From contig NW_027445624.1 of the NCBI RefSeq assembly GCF_035582795.1, positions 1,860,001-1,924,000 of the forward strand: DNA of 64,000 nt, read 5' to 3'. The DNA comes from Mycteria americana. Lineage: Eukaryota > Chordata > Aves > Ciconiiformes > Ciconiidae. The position numbers and the translations under genes were made by a program. How positions within the stretch are numbered: position 1 is the stretch's first letter; each line of letters starts with the position of its first letter. Below, piece after piece: positions 1-10,963 of this stretch. The notes under the pieces were generated by a model, which was not told the origin of the DNA, did not search any database, and saw nothing but the letters and a program-made list of their open reading frames with translations.

Positions 1-2268
1 CACCCACAGTGGGGACTTGGGAAGAGAAACACCAGAACCCAGAGTGTCCACCCTTCATCCTTCTTTCCCTGAGCACCGGACCTCCCCTCCATGGCATTTC
101 TGGTAGCAGTCCTCTCTCATTCCCTGCCCTCTGCACACCATCCATCTGCAATACAAAGCTGGCCACCAAAGCAACTCCTCCTGCAGCCTTGCACAAGCGC
201 TTACACCTCAAAGAGCACAGACGTGCCTCGGCGAGGTCCTCCCCTCACCAAGATGCACTTCCTCAACTCGTGTTTTTAGGATGCACGAATGGTGACTGCA
301 GAAACGTGGTCATCCCCTGAGGATGAGAGGGAAAGCCTTGAGTGCTTCTTAGCTTCTCAGGTAGTGATCAGGCAGTGATTGGCAGTGCGTACGGATGCGA
401 GAGAGGGTGTAGGGAACTCGTCAAGAAGCAAGGCGATGGTTGAGGGCTGTAGCAAATCCTTCCAACCTTGTGTGAGCCCAGCAATGGAAAGCCGTTGCTG
501 TCTGTGGGTGGAGGAGGAATAGGTCTGCCCTGGGAATGTGGCTGAAGGCCCCTGCACAAAGGAGAGGTTCCCATCCTGTGTGCATGCCTCAGCCTGGGAG
601 ATGGGGAATGCCCTCTGCTGTGGGGTGGCTAGACAGTGCTCAACATGCCCCATGAGCTGACCTTCCTCTCTTCCTCTCCTTCACTCCCCACCCTTGGATG
701 CACCTCAGGAAGCTTTTCACTCCTGTAGAGGCCGGTTCATTCTTGCAGTACCTGCAGTTCAGGAACTTGGCACCAGAGGGCTCATTAACATGCAAAATGC
801 CATGCCAAGCCAAGTCTCCCTGCATAATTCTCCCGAATGTTTCAAGTCTCATGGGGTTGAGCTGAGAGACTCCAGGAGTGCAGCCAAACTGAGAAGATTT
901 CAGGAATAAATATCAGTACAACAGGATGTCTTCTTTCACCAGTTTTCTTCACTTTTCTGCTTACACAACAAGTGATATCAGCCTTCCCCAATTCCTATTC
1001 ATCTCCTGATGCGTCTCCTGATGAAGTCTGAACATGTAGGAAAAGTAAGATCCTTTCTGTACAACACTGTGTGGGCAAACTCTGTCCCCCCCACCTCCCA
1101 CACACCCTGCCATTTCTATCATCAGCCACCTGGGACTTGCATCATGCTCTCTCAAATCCAAGCTTCTCCCACCATAGCCTGCAGCTGAAGGTGCATTTGC
1201 ACCAGTTCCCACCTGCTGTAGTTGGAGAACCAGCTGCGCAGTCACAGAAGGATGGTTCTTACCTGCCAAGAAAGGAATAGTTTAATAAAAAATAAAAGAC
1301 ATTCCTCAGCTGCCTATGAACTCCAAGTTGCCTCCACTGAAGTCCACTTTCCACAGTGGGTAACCTCAGTGGGAAACCTTCAGCGAGATACGTAGGAAGG
1401 GACAGGTAGGAACATAATTCAGGATTTGGCTGAAGGCAGCATCAGGCAGACTGCAGAAAGTTGAGAAGGGGCCCTTGAAGGAGTACATGCGGAAAGATGT
1501 GACAGGGTAGTGAGAGTCGATGCAGAGGAAGATCAATATTTATTCTCCTGAACGTAGTATGCGGGCTGGAAATTTCCATGTTGGCACCATGGCATCACGT
1601 CACCCACATTAACTGTGGTGATTTCCGTGTATGGGGCTTTATTTATCAGAGACCCCAGGCATGGGTCAGTGACTTGAGGCACCACAGCTGTGAGCTGCAA
1701 CTGCCTTGGGCAGAACTTGTCCTGAGACCAAAGCTCTCCCTCCCTGCTTGGTAATGGCACTAACCAGCCATGTGTCAGACAAACGTGGGCACCAAACGAG
1801 CTCCACCCACCCGAGTCTTGCGCAAGACTTGGATTCAAGGAGGACAGATGTGCCTGAGGGAGGCCTTCCCCTCACCTAGAAGCCCTTCCGAAATTAGTGC
1901 TTTGGGATCCATGCATGCTGAATGGAGAGACATGGCCATTTCTGGAAGGGGGGATGGAAAGCCCTGCTGGGAAACCTGGCTGCTGCCTGGTGCGGGTCCA
2001 GGGAATCACCCTCCAAGGATGCACATGTTGCTCAGGAAGCTGTCTCAAACCAGAGACTAACTGCAAGAGCAAGGGCTACTTGTCACCCACGGACCCAACC
2101 TTTCCTTTTTGCTCTTCCCAGGGAGTTCTCAATCCAGAACTTTGGCTTTCCTCATTGGTCTCCAATGGTGATTAATTTTTCTTCTTGATGGTATCACCTA
2201 TCCATCTGCATGTTGCATTTAGGCAGTCTTGCTTCTCCTCTGGGACTCGTCGTGTGGAGCTAAGACAT
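1..2268 (+). repeat. Direct segmental duplication, copy 1
   Basis: This stretch is nearly identical by eye to 37897-40172 in the same orientation, differing by scattered substitutions and small indels (for example a 9-bp tandem duplication near 37938 absent here). Homology runs to the window's left edge, so this copy probably extends beyond it. The first ~80 bases resemble the U3/R part of an antisense ERVL-type LTR (compare 17640-17760). The remainder shows no recognisable protein domain: the short reading frames are in several frames on both strands and none is longer than about 125 codons. Both copies end at the 3' tail of an antisense CR1, although the two CR1 tails differ in sequence. 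Confidence 0.85.
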
Positions 2269-2270
2269 AG

Positions 2271-4235
2271 AATCATAGAAACATAGAAACCTAGAATCAT
2301 AGAACGGTTTGGGTTGGAAGGGACCTTAAAGATCATCTGGTTCCAACCCCTCTGCCATGGGCAGGTGTTGCGTTAAGAGTTTACTGTCGCATTAGTCTGA
2401 GGAGTGGCTGGGGGGGGACCCTCCCATTGAGTCATGAGGTTCAGACAGGACCTCCCACCTGGGAAGCTTCTTCAGTGCTGTGCCTTACCTAAAAGTGTGA
2501 AAAGAAGTTCTAATGTCTAAGTCACCTCAGCAATTATCCCACAGCAGGGACTCCCTGCACTAGACCAAGTTGCTCAAAGCCGCATCCAGCCTGGCCTTGA
2601 ACACTTCCAGGGATGGGGCATCTACAACTTCTCTGGGCAACCTGCTCCAGTGTCTCACCACCCTCATAGTGAAGAATTTCTTCCCTATATCTAATCTAAA
2701 TCTACTCTCTTTCCGTTTAAAGCCATTACTCCTTGTCCTATCACTACATGCCCTAGTAAATGTCTCTCTCCAGCTTGCTTGTAGGCCCCCTCCAGGTACT
2801 GCAAGGCTGCTAGAAGGTGTCCCTGGAGCCTTCTCTTCTCCAGGTTGAACAACCCCAGCTCTCTTAAGCTGTTTTCATAGGAGAGGTGCTCCAGCCCTCT
2901 GATCATCTTCATGGCCCTCCTCTGGACTCTCGCCAACAGGTCCATGTCTTTCTTATGCTGGGGGCCCCAGAGGTGAACACAGTACTCCAGGTGCGGGACT
3001 CACAAGTGCAGAGTAGAGGGGGAGAATCACCTCCCTCGACCCACTGGTCACGCTTCTTTTGATGCAGCCCAGGATGTGATTGGCTTTCTGGGCTGCAAGC
3101 GCACATTGCCGGGTCACGTTGAGTTTCTCATCAACTAACTCTCCCAAGTCCTTCTCCTCAGGGCTGCTCTCAATCCGTTCTCCGCCCTGCCTGTATTTGT
3201 GCTTGGGATTGCCCCAACCCATGTGCACGAACTTGCACTTGGTCTTGTTGAACCCCATGAGGTTCACACGGGCCCACCTCTCTAGCCTGTCAAGGTCCCT
3301 CCGGATGGCATCCCTTCCCTCTAGAGTATCAACCAGACCACTCACCTTGCTGTCATCCACAAACTTGCTGAAGGTGCACTCAATCCCACTCTCCATGTCG
3401 CTGGAAAGGCGTTAAACGGTGCCAGTCCCAATACCAACCCCTGAGGAATGCCACTCATCACTGGTCTCCATTTGGACATCAAGCATTGGATCATCAAGCT
3501 TTGAGTCCAACCACCCAGACATTTCCTTACCCAGAGACTGGTCCAGCTGTCAAATCCATGTCTCTCCAATTTAGACACAAGGATGTTATGCGGGACAGCG
3601 TCAAATGCTTTGCCTAAGTCCAGGTGGATGACATCAGCTGCTCTTCCTTTATCCACCAATGCTGTAACCCCATCAGAGATGGCCACCAGATTTGTCAGGC
3701 ATGATTTGCCCTTTGTGAAGCCATGTTGGCTGTCACCAATCATCTTATTTTCCATGTGCCTTAGCAGAGTTTCCAGGAGGATCTGCTCCATGATCTTGCC
3801 AGGCACAGAGGTGAGACTGACTGACCTGTAGTTCTCCCAGTCTTCCTTTCTCCCTTTTTAGAAACGGGGGTTATGTTTCCCCTTTTCCAGTCAGTGGGAA
3901 CTTCCCCAGACTGCCACGGCTCTGCAAATATGATGGATAGTGGCTTAGCAACTTCATCCGCCAGTTCCCTCAAGACCCACGGATGCATCTCATCAGGTCC
4001 CATGGACTTGTGCACATTCAGGTTCTTTAGATGTCTCAGACCTGATCTTCTCCTACGGCAGGCAGTACTTCATTCTCCCAGTCCCCGCCTTTGTCTTCTG
4101 CAACTTGGGTGGTGTGGCTTCAGCACTTGCCGGTCAAGACTGACGCAAAAATGTCATTGAGTACCTCAGCCTTCTCCATATCTCAGGTAACCAGGTCTCC
4201 CGTTTCCTTCTGGAGAGGGCCCACATCTTCCCTAC
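2271..4235 (-). mobile_element. CR1 LINE, antisense, degenerate ORF2
   Basis: Read on the minus strand, this is a CR1 non-LTR retrotransposon truncated at its 5' end. The reverse transcriptase is recognisable in broken pieces: 4015-3761, 3806-3342 (a block with [13 protein letters not shown] and [14 protein letters not shown]) and 3396-2953 (FVDD in place of the usual catalytic YADD-type box, then the CR1 thumb and C-terminal region). The 3' untranslated tail ends near 2271 in ATTCTATG-like repeats, the CR1 hallmark. Frameshifts separate the pieces, so it cannot encode an active enzyme. A short solo LTR lies inside the tail at 2366-2543. The 5' truncation abuts an A-rich tract at the edge of inverted arm A. 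Confidence 0.92.
2366..2543. mobile_element. Short solo LTR inserted in CR1
   Basis: A 178-bp TG...CA element interrupts the CR1 tail and is flanked by a perfect 5-bp target-site duplication, gcagg at 2361-2365 and 2544-2548. Removing it restores continuous CR1 sequence. Its minus strand matches the ends of the LTR at 31727-32037 (start TGTGG.ATAATTG, end CGCAACA), including the GTCCTGTCTGAACCTC block, but that copy is 311 bp, so this one is internally deleted or a shorter variant. Whether the family belongs to ERVK or ERVL cannot be told from this fragment. Confidence 0.78.
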
Positions 4236-5504
4236 AAAAATCCCTACAACAAACCCAAAACCAAAACCCAAAGCAACCCAAAGTCAGGCAAGAGCTTTCA
4301 GGTACCTGGTGACTTTACCTTCCCCTTGAAAAGTCCCCATCTAGAAATGGTTAGCTAGAGCTGTGAGCATCCCTGTCCCACATAACACCCTCCGGATGGA
4401 AGAATGACCCTGCCCTGCCAGGGGTTGCTCCTTCCACCCAGACCTTCTGCAGTGCTGTGGGGAGTTCCCCCTTCTCAGTCACCCCTGAGAAGCTGTGAGA
4501 GCCGTCCTGACAGATCCCATGCCCGTCAGATGTGGCAGCTTCGGAAGACCTCTTTGGGAACAGCAGCTGCGCTGCCCTGCAGCCAGAGACTTACTGTGTC
4601 AAGGACTGGGAAGATCTCCCCAGCTATGAGCCCTCCTCCGTCCTCCCACTCCAGGCTGCCTTTTACTTCTCTCCGAGCTGCTCATCCTGTCTCGTCACCT
4701 GCAGGCAGTGCCCTGAGCCCTGCTGCTCTTTGCAGAGGAGCTGCTGCTGGACTCGGCTGTCTTTCTGCAGGTGCCATGCATCCGTTGCCATGAGCTCTCT
4801 CAGTCCCAGGAGCTTGTGCCAGCCCAGGAGCACAAGGGCAGCTGAAGGTGTGACTTCCTCTGCCCCACAGACTCCTTGAGGAGCTCCCTGGTCTCCAGTG
4901 CTGACAAAGCAGCAGGGTCCCTCCTGGGGAACCTTCTTGGAAGGAGGCTGAAGTAAACACCTCCATCATGTCTCTAATCTGGGGAGAGAGCGGCAGAGTC
5001 CAGCCGTGTGATTTGTCCTTTCAGAGAACGGTTGACTAAAAGAGGTGACAAGTTCTCCCTCTGAAAACCCCTATTCCTCCCCAAATACTAGGCAGTGAGA
5101 GGGAGGGGTTTGTTTCCCCATGGAAGGCAGTGATGCAACTGAGTCAATGCAGAAGTCAGACTTTGGTTACAGGCTTCCAGGCTCTCAGGTGATTCATCTC
5201 CCTCCAGTTCATGCCACAAAACCACAGGAGCTGTGATTCCCTTTCCCTCAGGCCAAGTGTGCAGAAAAGAGGTGTCTGCATGGGAGCTCCTTGACTAAGC
5301 TCCCACTAGAGTCAATGGAGATGGAGGGAGGGAGTCAGTTGCTCACGCAAAGCCCCTTGGTGACATTTCAGGGGGTTGGTGGGTTGAGCATGGCCAGCCA
5401 CTAAGCACGCACCCATTTGTTCCCTTGCTCCCTTCCCCCCTTCCCCAGCGGGATGGGAGAGAAGCGAAAAAGCCCCCCTTCATCTGGGTGGACAGGGCTC
5501 TGAG

Positions 5505-5607
5505 CAGCGTGATCTAGTGAAAGGTGTCCCTGAGCAATGGCAGGGGGTTGGACTCCATGATCTTTAAAGGCCCCTTCCGACTAAAACCGTTCTATGATTC
5601 TATGAAG
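5505..5607 (+). mobile_element. CR1 3' tail fragment
   Basis: A short CR1 3' end in sense orientation: the GGGGTTGGACTCCATGATC block, then CCCCTTCCGACTAAAACC and a terminal TTCTATGATTCTATG. The same copy is present in arm B at about 25838-25945, so the insertion predates the inverted duplication. Confidence 0.85.
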
Positions 5608-5775
5608 ACACCATGGTACCGCAGGGGCTGCGCCCAAGAGTGCTGAGAGAACAGGTCCATGTCACAGGGAGGCCATTCTGTATCATCCTCGAATGGTGGT
5701 GGAGATGAAGGGACCCATCTGATCATTGGTGAAAAGCAAATGTTGCACAAAAAGTGTGTCACAGAGCATGTCCTC

Positions 5776-6730
5776 CTGGGTCACATTTCTGGGCCAGGAA
5801 GAAGACAGTGACTGAGAACAGCCAGCATGGCTTTGTGTAGGGTGGATCACAGCCAAGCTACACTTCTGCCTTTTCTGATGACAGGGCTGGATTTCTGCAC
5901 CAGGGAAGAGCAGTAGATGTCATTTGCCTTGCCTTGAGCAAGGCTTTTAACACCATCCCCCACAAGAGCCTTGTCTCCAAGGTAGCACATAATGGGCTGC
6001 ATTGGTGAATATGTACGTTGGTAAAAAGTGGTCAGAGAGTTGCTCTCGGAAAGTCAGTTAATGGGAAATATTGCAGCTGGAGGCTGGTGGCAACAAGGGG
6101 AGTCCTGGAGGGTCCTGGGACCCGTCTGGTTTAACATTTTTCTAATGACCTGGAGGTCTTTCTTGTGAAGTCTGCACACCTCATACCCAGGTGGTGGGAC
6201 TGGTTGACACACCAGGGCAAGGCTGCCATCCAGAAGGACCTAGGTAGGCTCAAAGGCATGGGCCAACAGGAGCCTCATGACAACCAGCACGGAGAAATGC
6301 AGAGTCCCGCACCAGAGGTGGACTGAGCCCCTGCAATGGTACAGGCTGGGGACCACCTGTCTTGGGAGTAGCTCTGCAGAAAAGGTGCTGGAGTTCCTGA
6401 GGGCCATTAGGCAAAAGACAAGTCAGCACTGAGGAAGGCCAGCAGTGTGGTGGGCTATATGAAGAGGAGCATAGCCAGGAGACTGGGCATGTGTTGATCG
6501 TCCTCTACTCAGGACTCGTTAGACTACTGGTAGGTACTGCATCCAGATTTGTGGCCCTCAATAAAAGGGAGAGAGATGAGGAAACTGGAGTGAGTTCAAC
6601 AGAGGGCCACCAAGATGGTCTAGGGCTGGGGCACTTGCCTTCTGAGAAGGGGCTGAAGGAGCTGAGCTTGTTCAGCCTGCGGAAGGGAAAGCTTCAGGGG
6701 CACCTCAGAGCAGCCCATGGCTTTTGAATG
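5776..6730 (+). mobile_element. Degenerate sense CR1 fragment
   Basis: CR1 ORF2 remnants appear in order: an RT-like stretch near 5820-6000 (AFNTIPHKSLVSKV-like once stops are ignored), the region preceding the C-terminus near 6200-6480, and the C-terminal block at 6600-6720 (GLKELSLFSLRKGKLQGHL, the usual CR1 ending motif). Many stops and frameshifts are present, so it is older than most CR1 copies in the window. Confidence 0.75.
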
Positions 6731-7629
6731 CCTGCATCTTCGTAGCAGACAGAGCCAGACTCTTCACTGTGATGCATAGTGCAGGATGACGGAGAAGTTC
6801 AAGCTTTTCCCCATCCTGCCTGGAGGGCCGGGACACTTGTTTCACACAGTAGTCAGGGTCAGGTGGGGGTGCAGATAGTTTGAGTGGAGGAAATGCCTTG
6901 GGCTCCAATGAAAGCTCAAAATTTGAACTGCACGACTCCATTGGCTGCAAGTAGACATGAGTTACTTGATGCAACTGTGAATAGCTGGTCGAGTTTTCTT
7001 AAGCATCTCACTGAGAGAAGCAGTGGTGGGGAAGAGGAGAGCACTCCCTAGTTTCCCAAATCCCAGGGTGGTTGCCAAGCCATCCCTTTCTTATCCTCTG
7101 CCATCCCATTCCCTGGGAAGCACATCTGGTGGAGCTCCAGACTGTAAGCGTTGGGGTGTCTCTATGTTTTGCATAAGACAAGTCTTAGTCTTCCTAAAGA
7201 CCTATCTTTGCAAAATAGCAGTCCGTGTCTCCTTTAGTCCTGCCGAGCATCTTCTGTCGGCAAGGTCGAAGTAAGCGATATGATCAACACCAGGCAGGAT
7301 TTCCCATCCTAAAGCGCACATCTAAAATGGATCAGAGGGTGGGCTTGCAAAACTGACACCGTGAGTCTTCAGGTGGCACGGGCACTGCCGATTCCTCCTC
7401 CAGGAAGCCGCATAAAAGAAGCCCCCGGGGAGCGCCAGGGAGCAGGAGCGCTGCAAGCAGCAGTTTGCACAGCACTTTGCATGGAAGGGCGCGTGAGAAG
7501 GGCAGCGCACTCTTCCAGTGGTGGGGCTGCTGCCTGCTCTGCTCAAAGGCAGGCTTAGGCTGCGGCCCCACTGATCACCCCAGCTAGCTGTCAGCTGTGC
7601 AAACCTACCCAGCAGCTTGAGGTCTCCAG

Positions 7630-7936
7630 GGAATTAGAAGGGCTTCTTAGGCAGTGCTTTGAGGTCATCAGAAGCATGGTGGCAGAAACCAGGTGAAGGC
7701 TGTGCTCTGCAGCAGCTGGGCACCATCTCCCTAGCCAGCCTAGCCTGGGATGAGTGGAGGTGGCCACTCAGACAGGGCTTCCTCTCAGGGAAGCTGCTGT
7801 CCAGGTGGAGGGCAGGAAAGTCTGTGCCCGATGCTCCTGGGTGGAGGAGGGTGCAAGCTCCACCTGCGCAAGGTGTGCTCTGGTGGAGTCCCTCAGGCAG
7901 CGGGTGGAGGAGCTGCGGGAAGCAGTCAGGAGGTGA
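7630..7936 (+). mobile_element. CR1 ORF1-like fragment (zinc-knuckle and coiled coil)
   Basis: The frame ending at 7936 contains CARCSW...CARCALVESL followed by a short heptad-like stretch, LRQRVEELREAVRR. Paired CxxC motifs before a coiled coil are known from ORF1 of vertebrate CR1 elements. A shorter related piece occurs at 9716-9776 (and in arm B near 24360-24411). Assignment rests on motif resemblance only. The frame is short and is not expected to be a host gene. Confidence 0.5.
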
Positions 7937-8012
7937 TGCTGTATAAGAGAGGCGGAACAAGAAATAGACAGAATCTTATTTGAGGCATTGCAAGAAGAAA
8001 TATTGGAAGCCC

Positions 8013-8790
8013 TGTGAGAGACTGAAAGAGTTAATGTCTCAAACATTGTGGCGAGGCAAGGCGCTATTTGCATGGCGACTGCAGGTCGGCGAGCACGGGG
8101 TGGGGGAGAGGGGGAGCAGGATGTGCGGGATGTGGAGAGCTCGTCGGAGGATGCACGGTTCTGGGTTCCGCCGGACCTTACTATGTATGGCCAGAGGTCA
8201 CAGAGTTGATCTGAGGAAGGGGCTTGCAACCACCCGAGAGACCCCTTGTGACCACCCCCTCCCCCAGCACCTGCGCAGAAGATGGAGATCTTTCTAGAAC
8301 AAGAACCATGTAAGTCCTGAAGGGGCGTACCTGGAGGCAGGGATTTGCTTATAAAAGACACGCCCTCCAGGGAACCACACGCGCACCCACCACTGGAGGA
8401 TTGCCACGTCTGTCATCATCATCACGGGATCCAAGGGTGGTGATACTTTTTCTTTCTCTTTCCTCCTCTCTTTTCCTTTCCTTTTCTCGCTTCTCTCTCC
8501 CTCTACTCTTCCAATATATGCAAGTTTGGGATAAATTGTGACGGGTTGCCCGGAAAATCGCTCCGTTGCCAAATTGCCTCTGTTTGTTCGTTGAGCTCAC
8601 CAGTTCGTTAAGTTTGTCCGTTTGTGGAATTCGCCAGTTAATAACGTTGCTGGCCAGCCTGTTCCTCTGAGTCATTGTCATGACTGTACCGACCACGCGG
8701 CTCTTTCAAGCAGAGATCGGCTTTTGTCGGTACACAAACCGTCGGGGAATCGAAAAGATTCACCCCTCTCGCAACCCACCGAGTGGGACA
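8013..8790 (+). mobile_element. Probable solo LTR
   Basis: The block begins TGTGAGAGAC and ends GTGGGACA. It contains a TATA box (TATAAAAG, 8350-8357), a polypyrimidine tract (about 8444-8515) and CpG-rich downstream sequence, all expected of a retroviral LTR. Its 3' part from 8457 is also in arm B at 25341-25669. No clear target-site duplication was found, so both ends are approximate and the family is not identified. Confidence 0.5.
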
Positions 8791-9715
8791 AGACAACCCC
8801 ATGGCACTGACCTCCAAGGACTACCAGGCAAGGAGTGTCAACAGTGAATAGACAGCATCTTGGAGAAGGAGGCACCATGGTCTCTGGTGACCCATGGCAG
8901 CAGGATATCACGTCCAGCTGTTTCCCCCTATGTACCGACCAGCAACAGATACAAAGTCTTGGCAGTACATGAAGCCAATGGGCAAGATTCCCAGGGAGAA
9001 ACCTCAGCAGTTGCCCATCCCATAAAGGAGCTCCATCCATCTGAGCTGCCCCTTCACACAGAGGCCATCCTCCGTCCTCGTCTTCCCTGCCACTCTCTCC
9101 TGCAGAGCCTATATCCCTCCACTGCTGCAGCCCAGTTGAACAAGTTGTCTCGCCACATCTCATTTCATTCCAAAGTGTCACAGCGCTCAGAAGCTTCAGC
9201 TCCGTCTGTGTGTGCTCCAGCTCCTCCTGGCTGTGCACATTTGGGCTCAAGAGCTCAGCACCTCAGCTGTGGCAAGAGATGGTGCTGGCTATCCCAAGCA
9301 CCTCGCGTAGCACTATTCGCCTTTCTTAGGGCATTAAAAGAGAGCCCGGAATTAAAGAAGGTCTCCTCAGTTCAGAGATTTGGATATGTCTATGTTTTGC
9401 AGTAACTGGTGCTCTAGTAAACACACTGGAAGGAGCCGAGAAGGGGCTGTGCCATGGTGTGGTGTTGGAGTTCAGATGATGGCACACTGGCACCAGACCC
9501 CTTTGGGAGGCCCTGGGGTGTCTGTCCCACGCCAGCTCCAACAGGGCACAGCTTTCCTGGAGGCCCTGTGCTGTGTTTGCCTGCAGAATGGAGTTGTATT
9601 AGGCACTCCAGGCACCTGGCCAGGCAGTGGAGGCTTTTTTTAAAATGTAGTTAAAATGAGAGCCCTGAAATAAATAAGATGTCTTCAGTGCAGGGATGTG
9701 GACATGTTAAGATAT

Positions 9716-9776
9716 TTTAGTGGAGGCCCTCAGGCAGTGGGTGGAGGAGCTGCAGGAGGAAGTCAGCAGGTGACGC
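9716..9776 (+). mobile_element. Short CR1 ORF1-like coiled-coil remnant
   Basis: The plus strand encodes EALRQWVEELQEEVSR, closely resembling the coiled-coil stretch at 7880-7936. It is present in both inverted arms. The fragment is too short for more than a tentative call. Confidence 0.35.
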
Positions 9777-10963
9777 TGTATTAGAGAAGGGGGTGGCTTT
9801 GCAGTGACTGGTGCTCTAGGAAATGCACTGGATAGAGAGAGACCCGGGTCTCCTTCTGGTGCACTGCTCTGTTTGGTCAGCTCCAGAGCTCTGTGTGCTC
9901 CAGAGATATATGTGACAAGGCACATTCAGGTGCCCTAAACGTACAGGTCGGTGTCATTTAGGATGGCCAAGGAAATCCCCCTTCCACCTCTGGCCCTCAG
10001 CTGATGCTCGGGAAGGATGGGGGTATTCTCAGAGATTTTCCATCACAGCTTGCAAACACTTGCACACGTCTTAGACCAACCCTGGCCCCTCAGTCATCAC
10101 CACGTGTGTGGGGGTGAGCAACTGAGCGCCCACAGAATAAAGACGAGGGGCTCAGAGCAGGGGCTCACCTGCAGGCAACGCTTTTGTGCACCCCTGAACT
10201 GAAGCAAGAGGAATCCCATCTGCTGTGGCTGTGTGGGGTGCATGGAGGGAGCTGAATCGTGCTTCTTCCAGCTGGGAAGGAGATGCCTACATTGCCTCAG
10301 CTGAACCACTGCCCAGCACAGGGGAAGCCAAGCCCTCCCTGTCCCTGTCTGTCTGTCCTTCGTCTTATGGGACAGGACCTGCGGTGTCCAGAGGGGAACA
10401 TTTACACCTCTCGCAGACAACCATGCTCTGGCAGGACAATTTCTGCTGCAGGAATCAGTTTTAGAGATTCCTCCAATGTTTAGAGAGGGACCATTAGTGA
10501 TGCTTTTGTTGACTCCAAAGTACATTCCCCAGGGATGATCCTGCTGCCTTTCGGCGGTGTCAGCCCTGGAGCCCCGGGGACACCTCGAGGGAGCCCAGAG
10601 GGGGCAGAGAAAGTGGCGCCTTGGGTTGGTCCTCTGCTGCTGAGCTGCGGTGGGGTCCTGAGACGGAGGAAGCTCACGGCAAGCATGCAGTGCTTCAGGC
10701 AGACAGCTCTGCCCAGGAGCAGATGCTCTGCAGAGCACAGCAGGGCTGAGACACTGCCTGCAGGCAGCAAGGGGAGATAGATGAGAGTTTAAAGGCAGTG
10801 TGGAGTGGGAGGATGCTGAGAGCTCACTGGAGGAGAAATCTTCACAGCCCTTAACACAGTAAGTTTCCGGCTACAGGGCCACCAGAGTATGCTGGAGGGG
10901 TCTCCTAGAGCTGGCAGATCCCAGAGCAGGTAGGATCTGGCAGGATGGCTCTCCGGGTTTCCT

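Larger units (their letters stand above)
5776..8456 (+). other. 2.68-kb segment present only in arm A
   Basis: Arm B passes directly from the equivalent of 5775 to 8457, so these bases are an insertion in arm A or a deletion from arm B. The join carries a 2-bp match (tc). Because the segment ends inside an LTR whose 3' part is kept in both arms, a deletion in arm B is the simpler reading. It holds a degenerate CR1 (5776-6730), a stretch with nothing recognisable (6731-7625), a CR1 ORF1-like piece (7630-7936) and the 5' half of an LTR (from 8013). Confidence 0.75.
4231..10963 (+). repeat. Inverted duplication, arm A
   Basis: Reverse-complement partner of arm B (23180-27212). The arms are nearly identical by eye except for 5776-8456, present only here. 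Past about 10963 (partner 23180) similarity drops visibly to the level shared by other OR units in the window. The outer edge lies in an A-rich CCCTACAAAAA-like tract next to the truncated CR1. Besides the CR1 and LTR pieces listed separately, 4290-5500 and 8791-10963 contain no recognisable coding region. Reading frames occur on both strands because substitutions between the arms are too few to have broken them. Confidence 0.88.

Noticed and set aside
4231-4290. Interstitial telomere repeat
   Set aside because: The units are CCCTACAAAAA and CCAAAA-like, not TTAGGG/CCCTAA arrays.
7768-8361. 197-codon minus-strand frame
   Set aside because: It runs antisense through a CR1 ORF1-like fragment and an LTR U3, with no recognisable domain.
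8678-9405. Overlapping 180-190-codon frames on both strands in arm A, repeated in arm B
   Set aside because: Opposite-strand overlap and near-identity of the arms explain the openness. Only the short block conserved in the third, diverged copy was kept as a finding.
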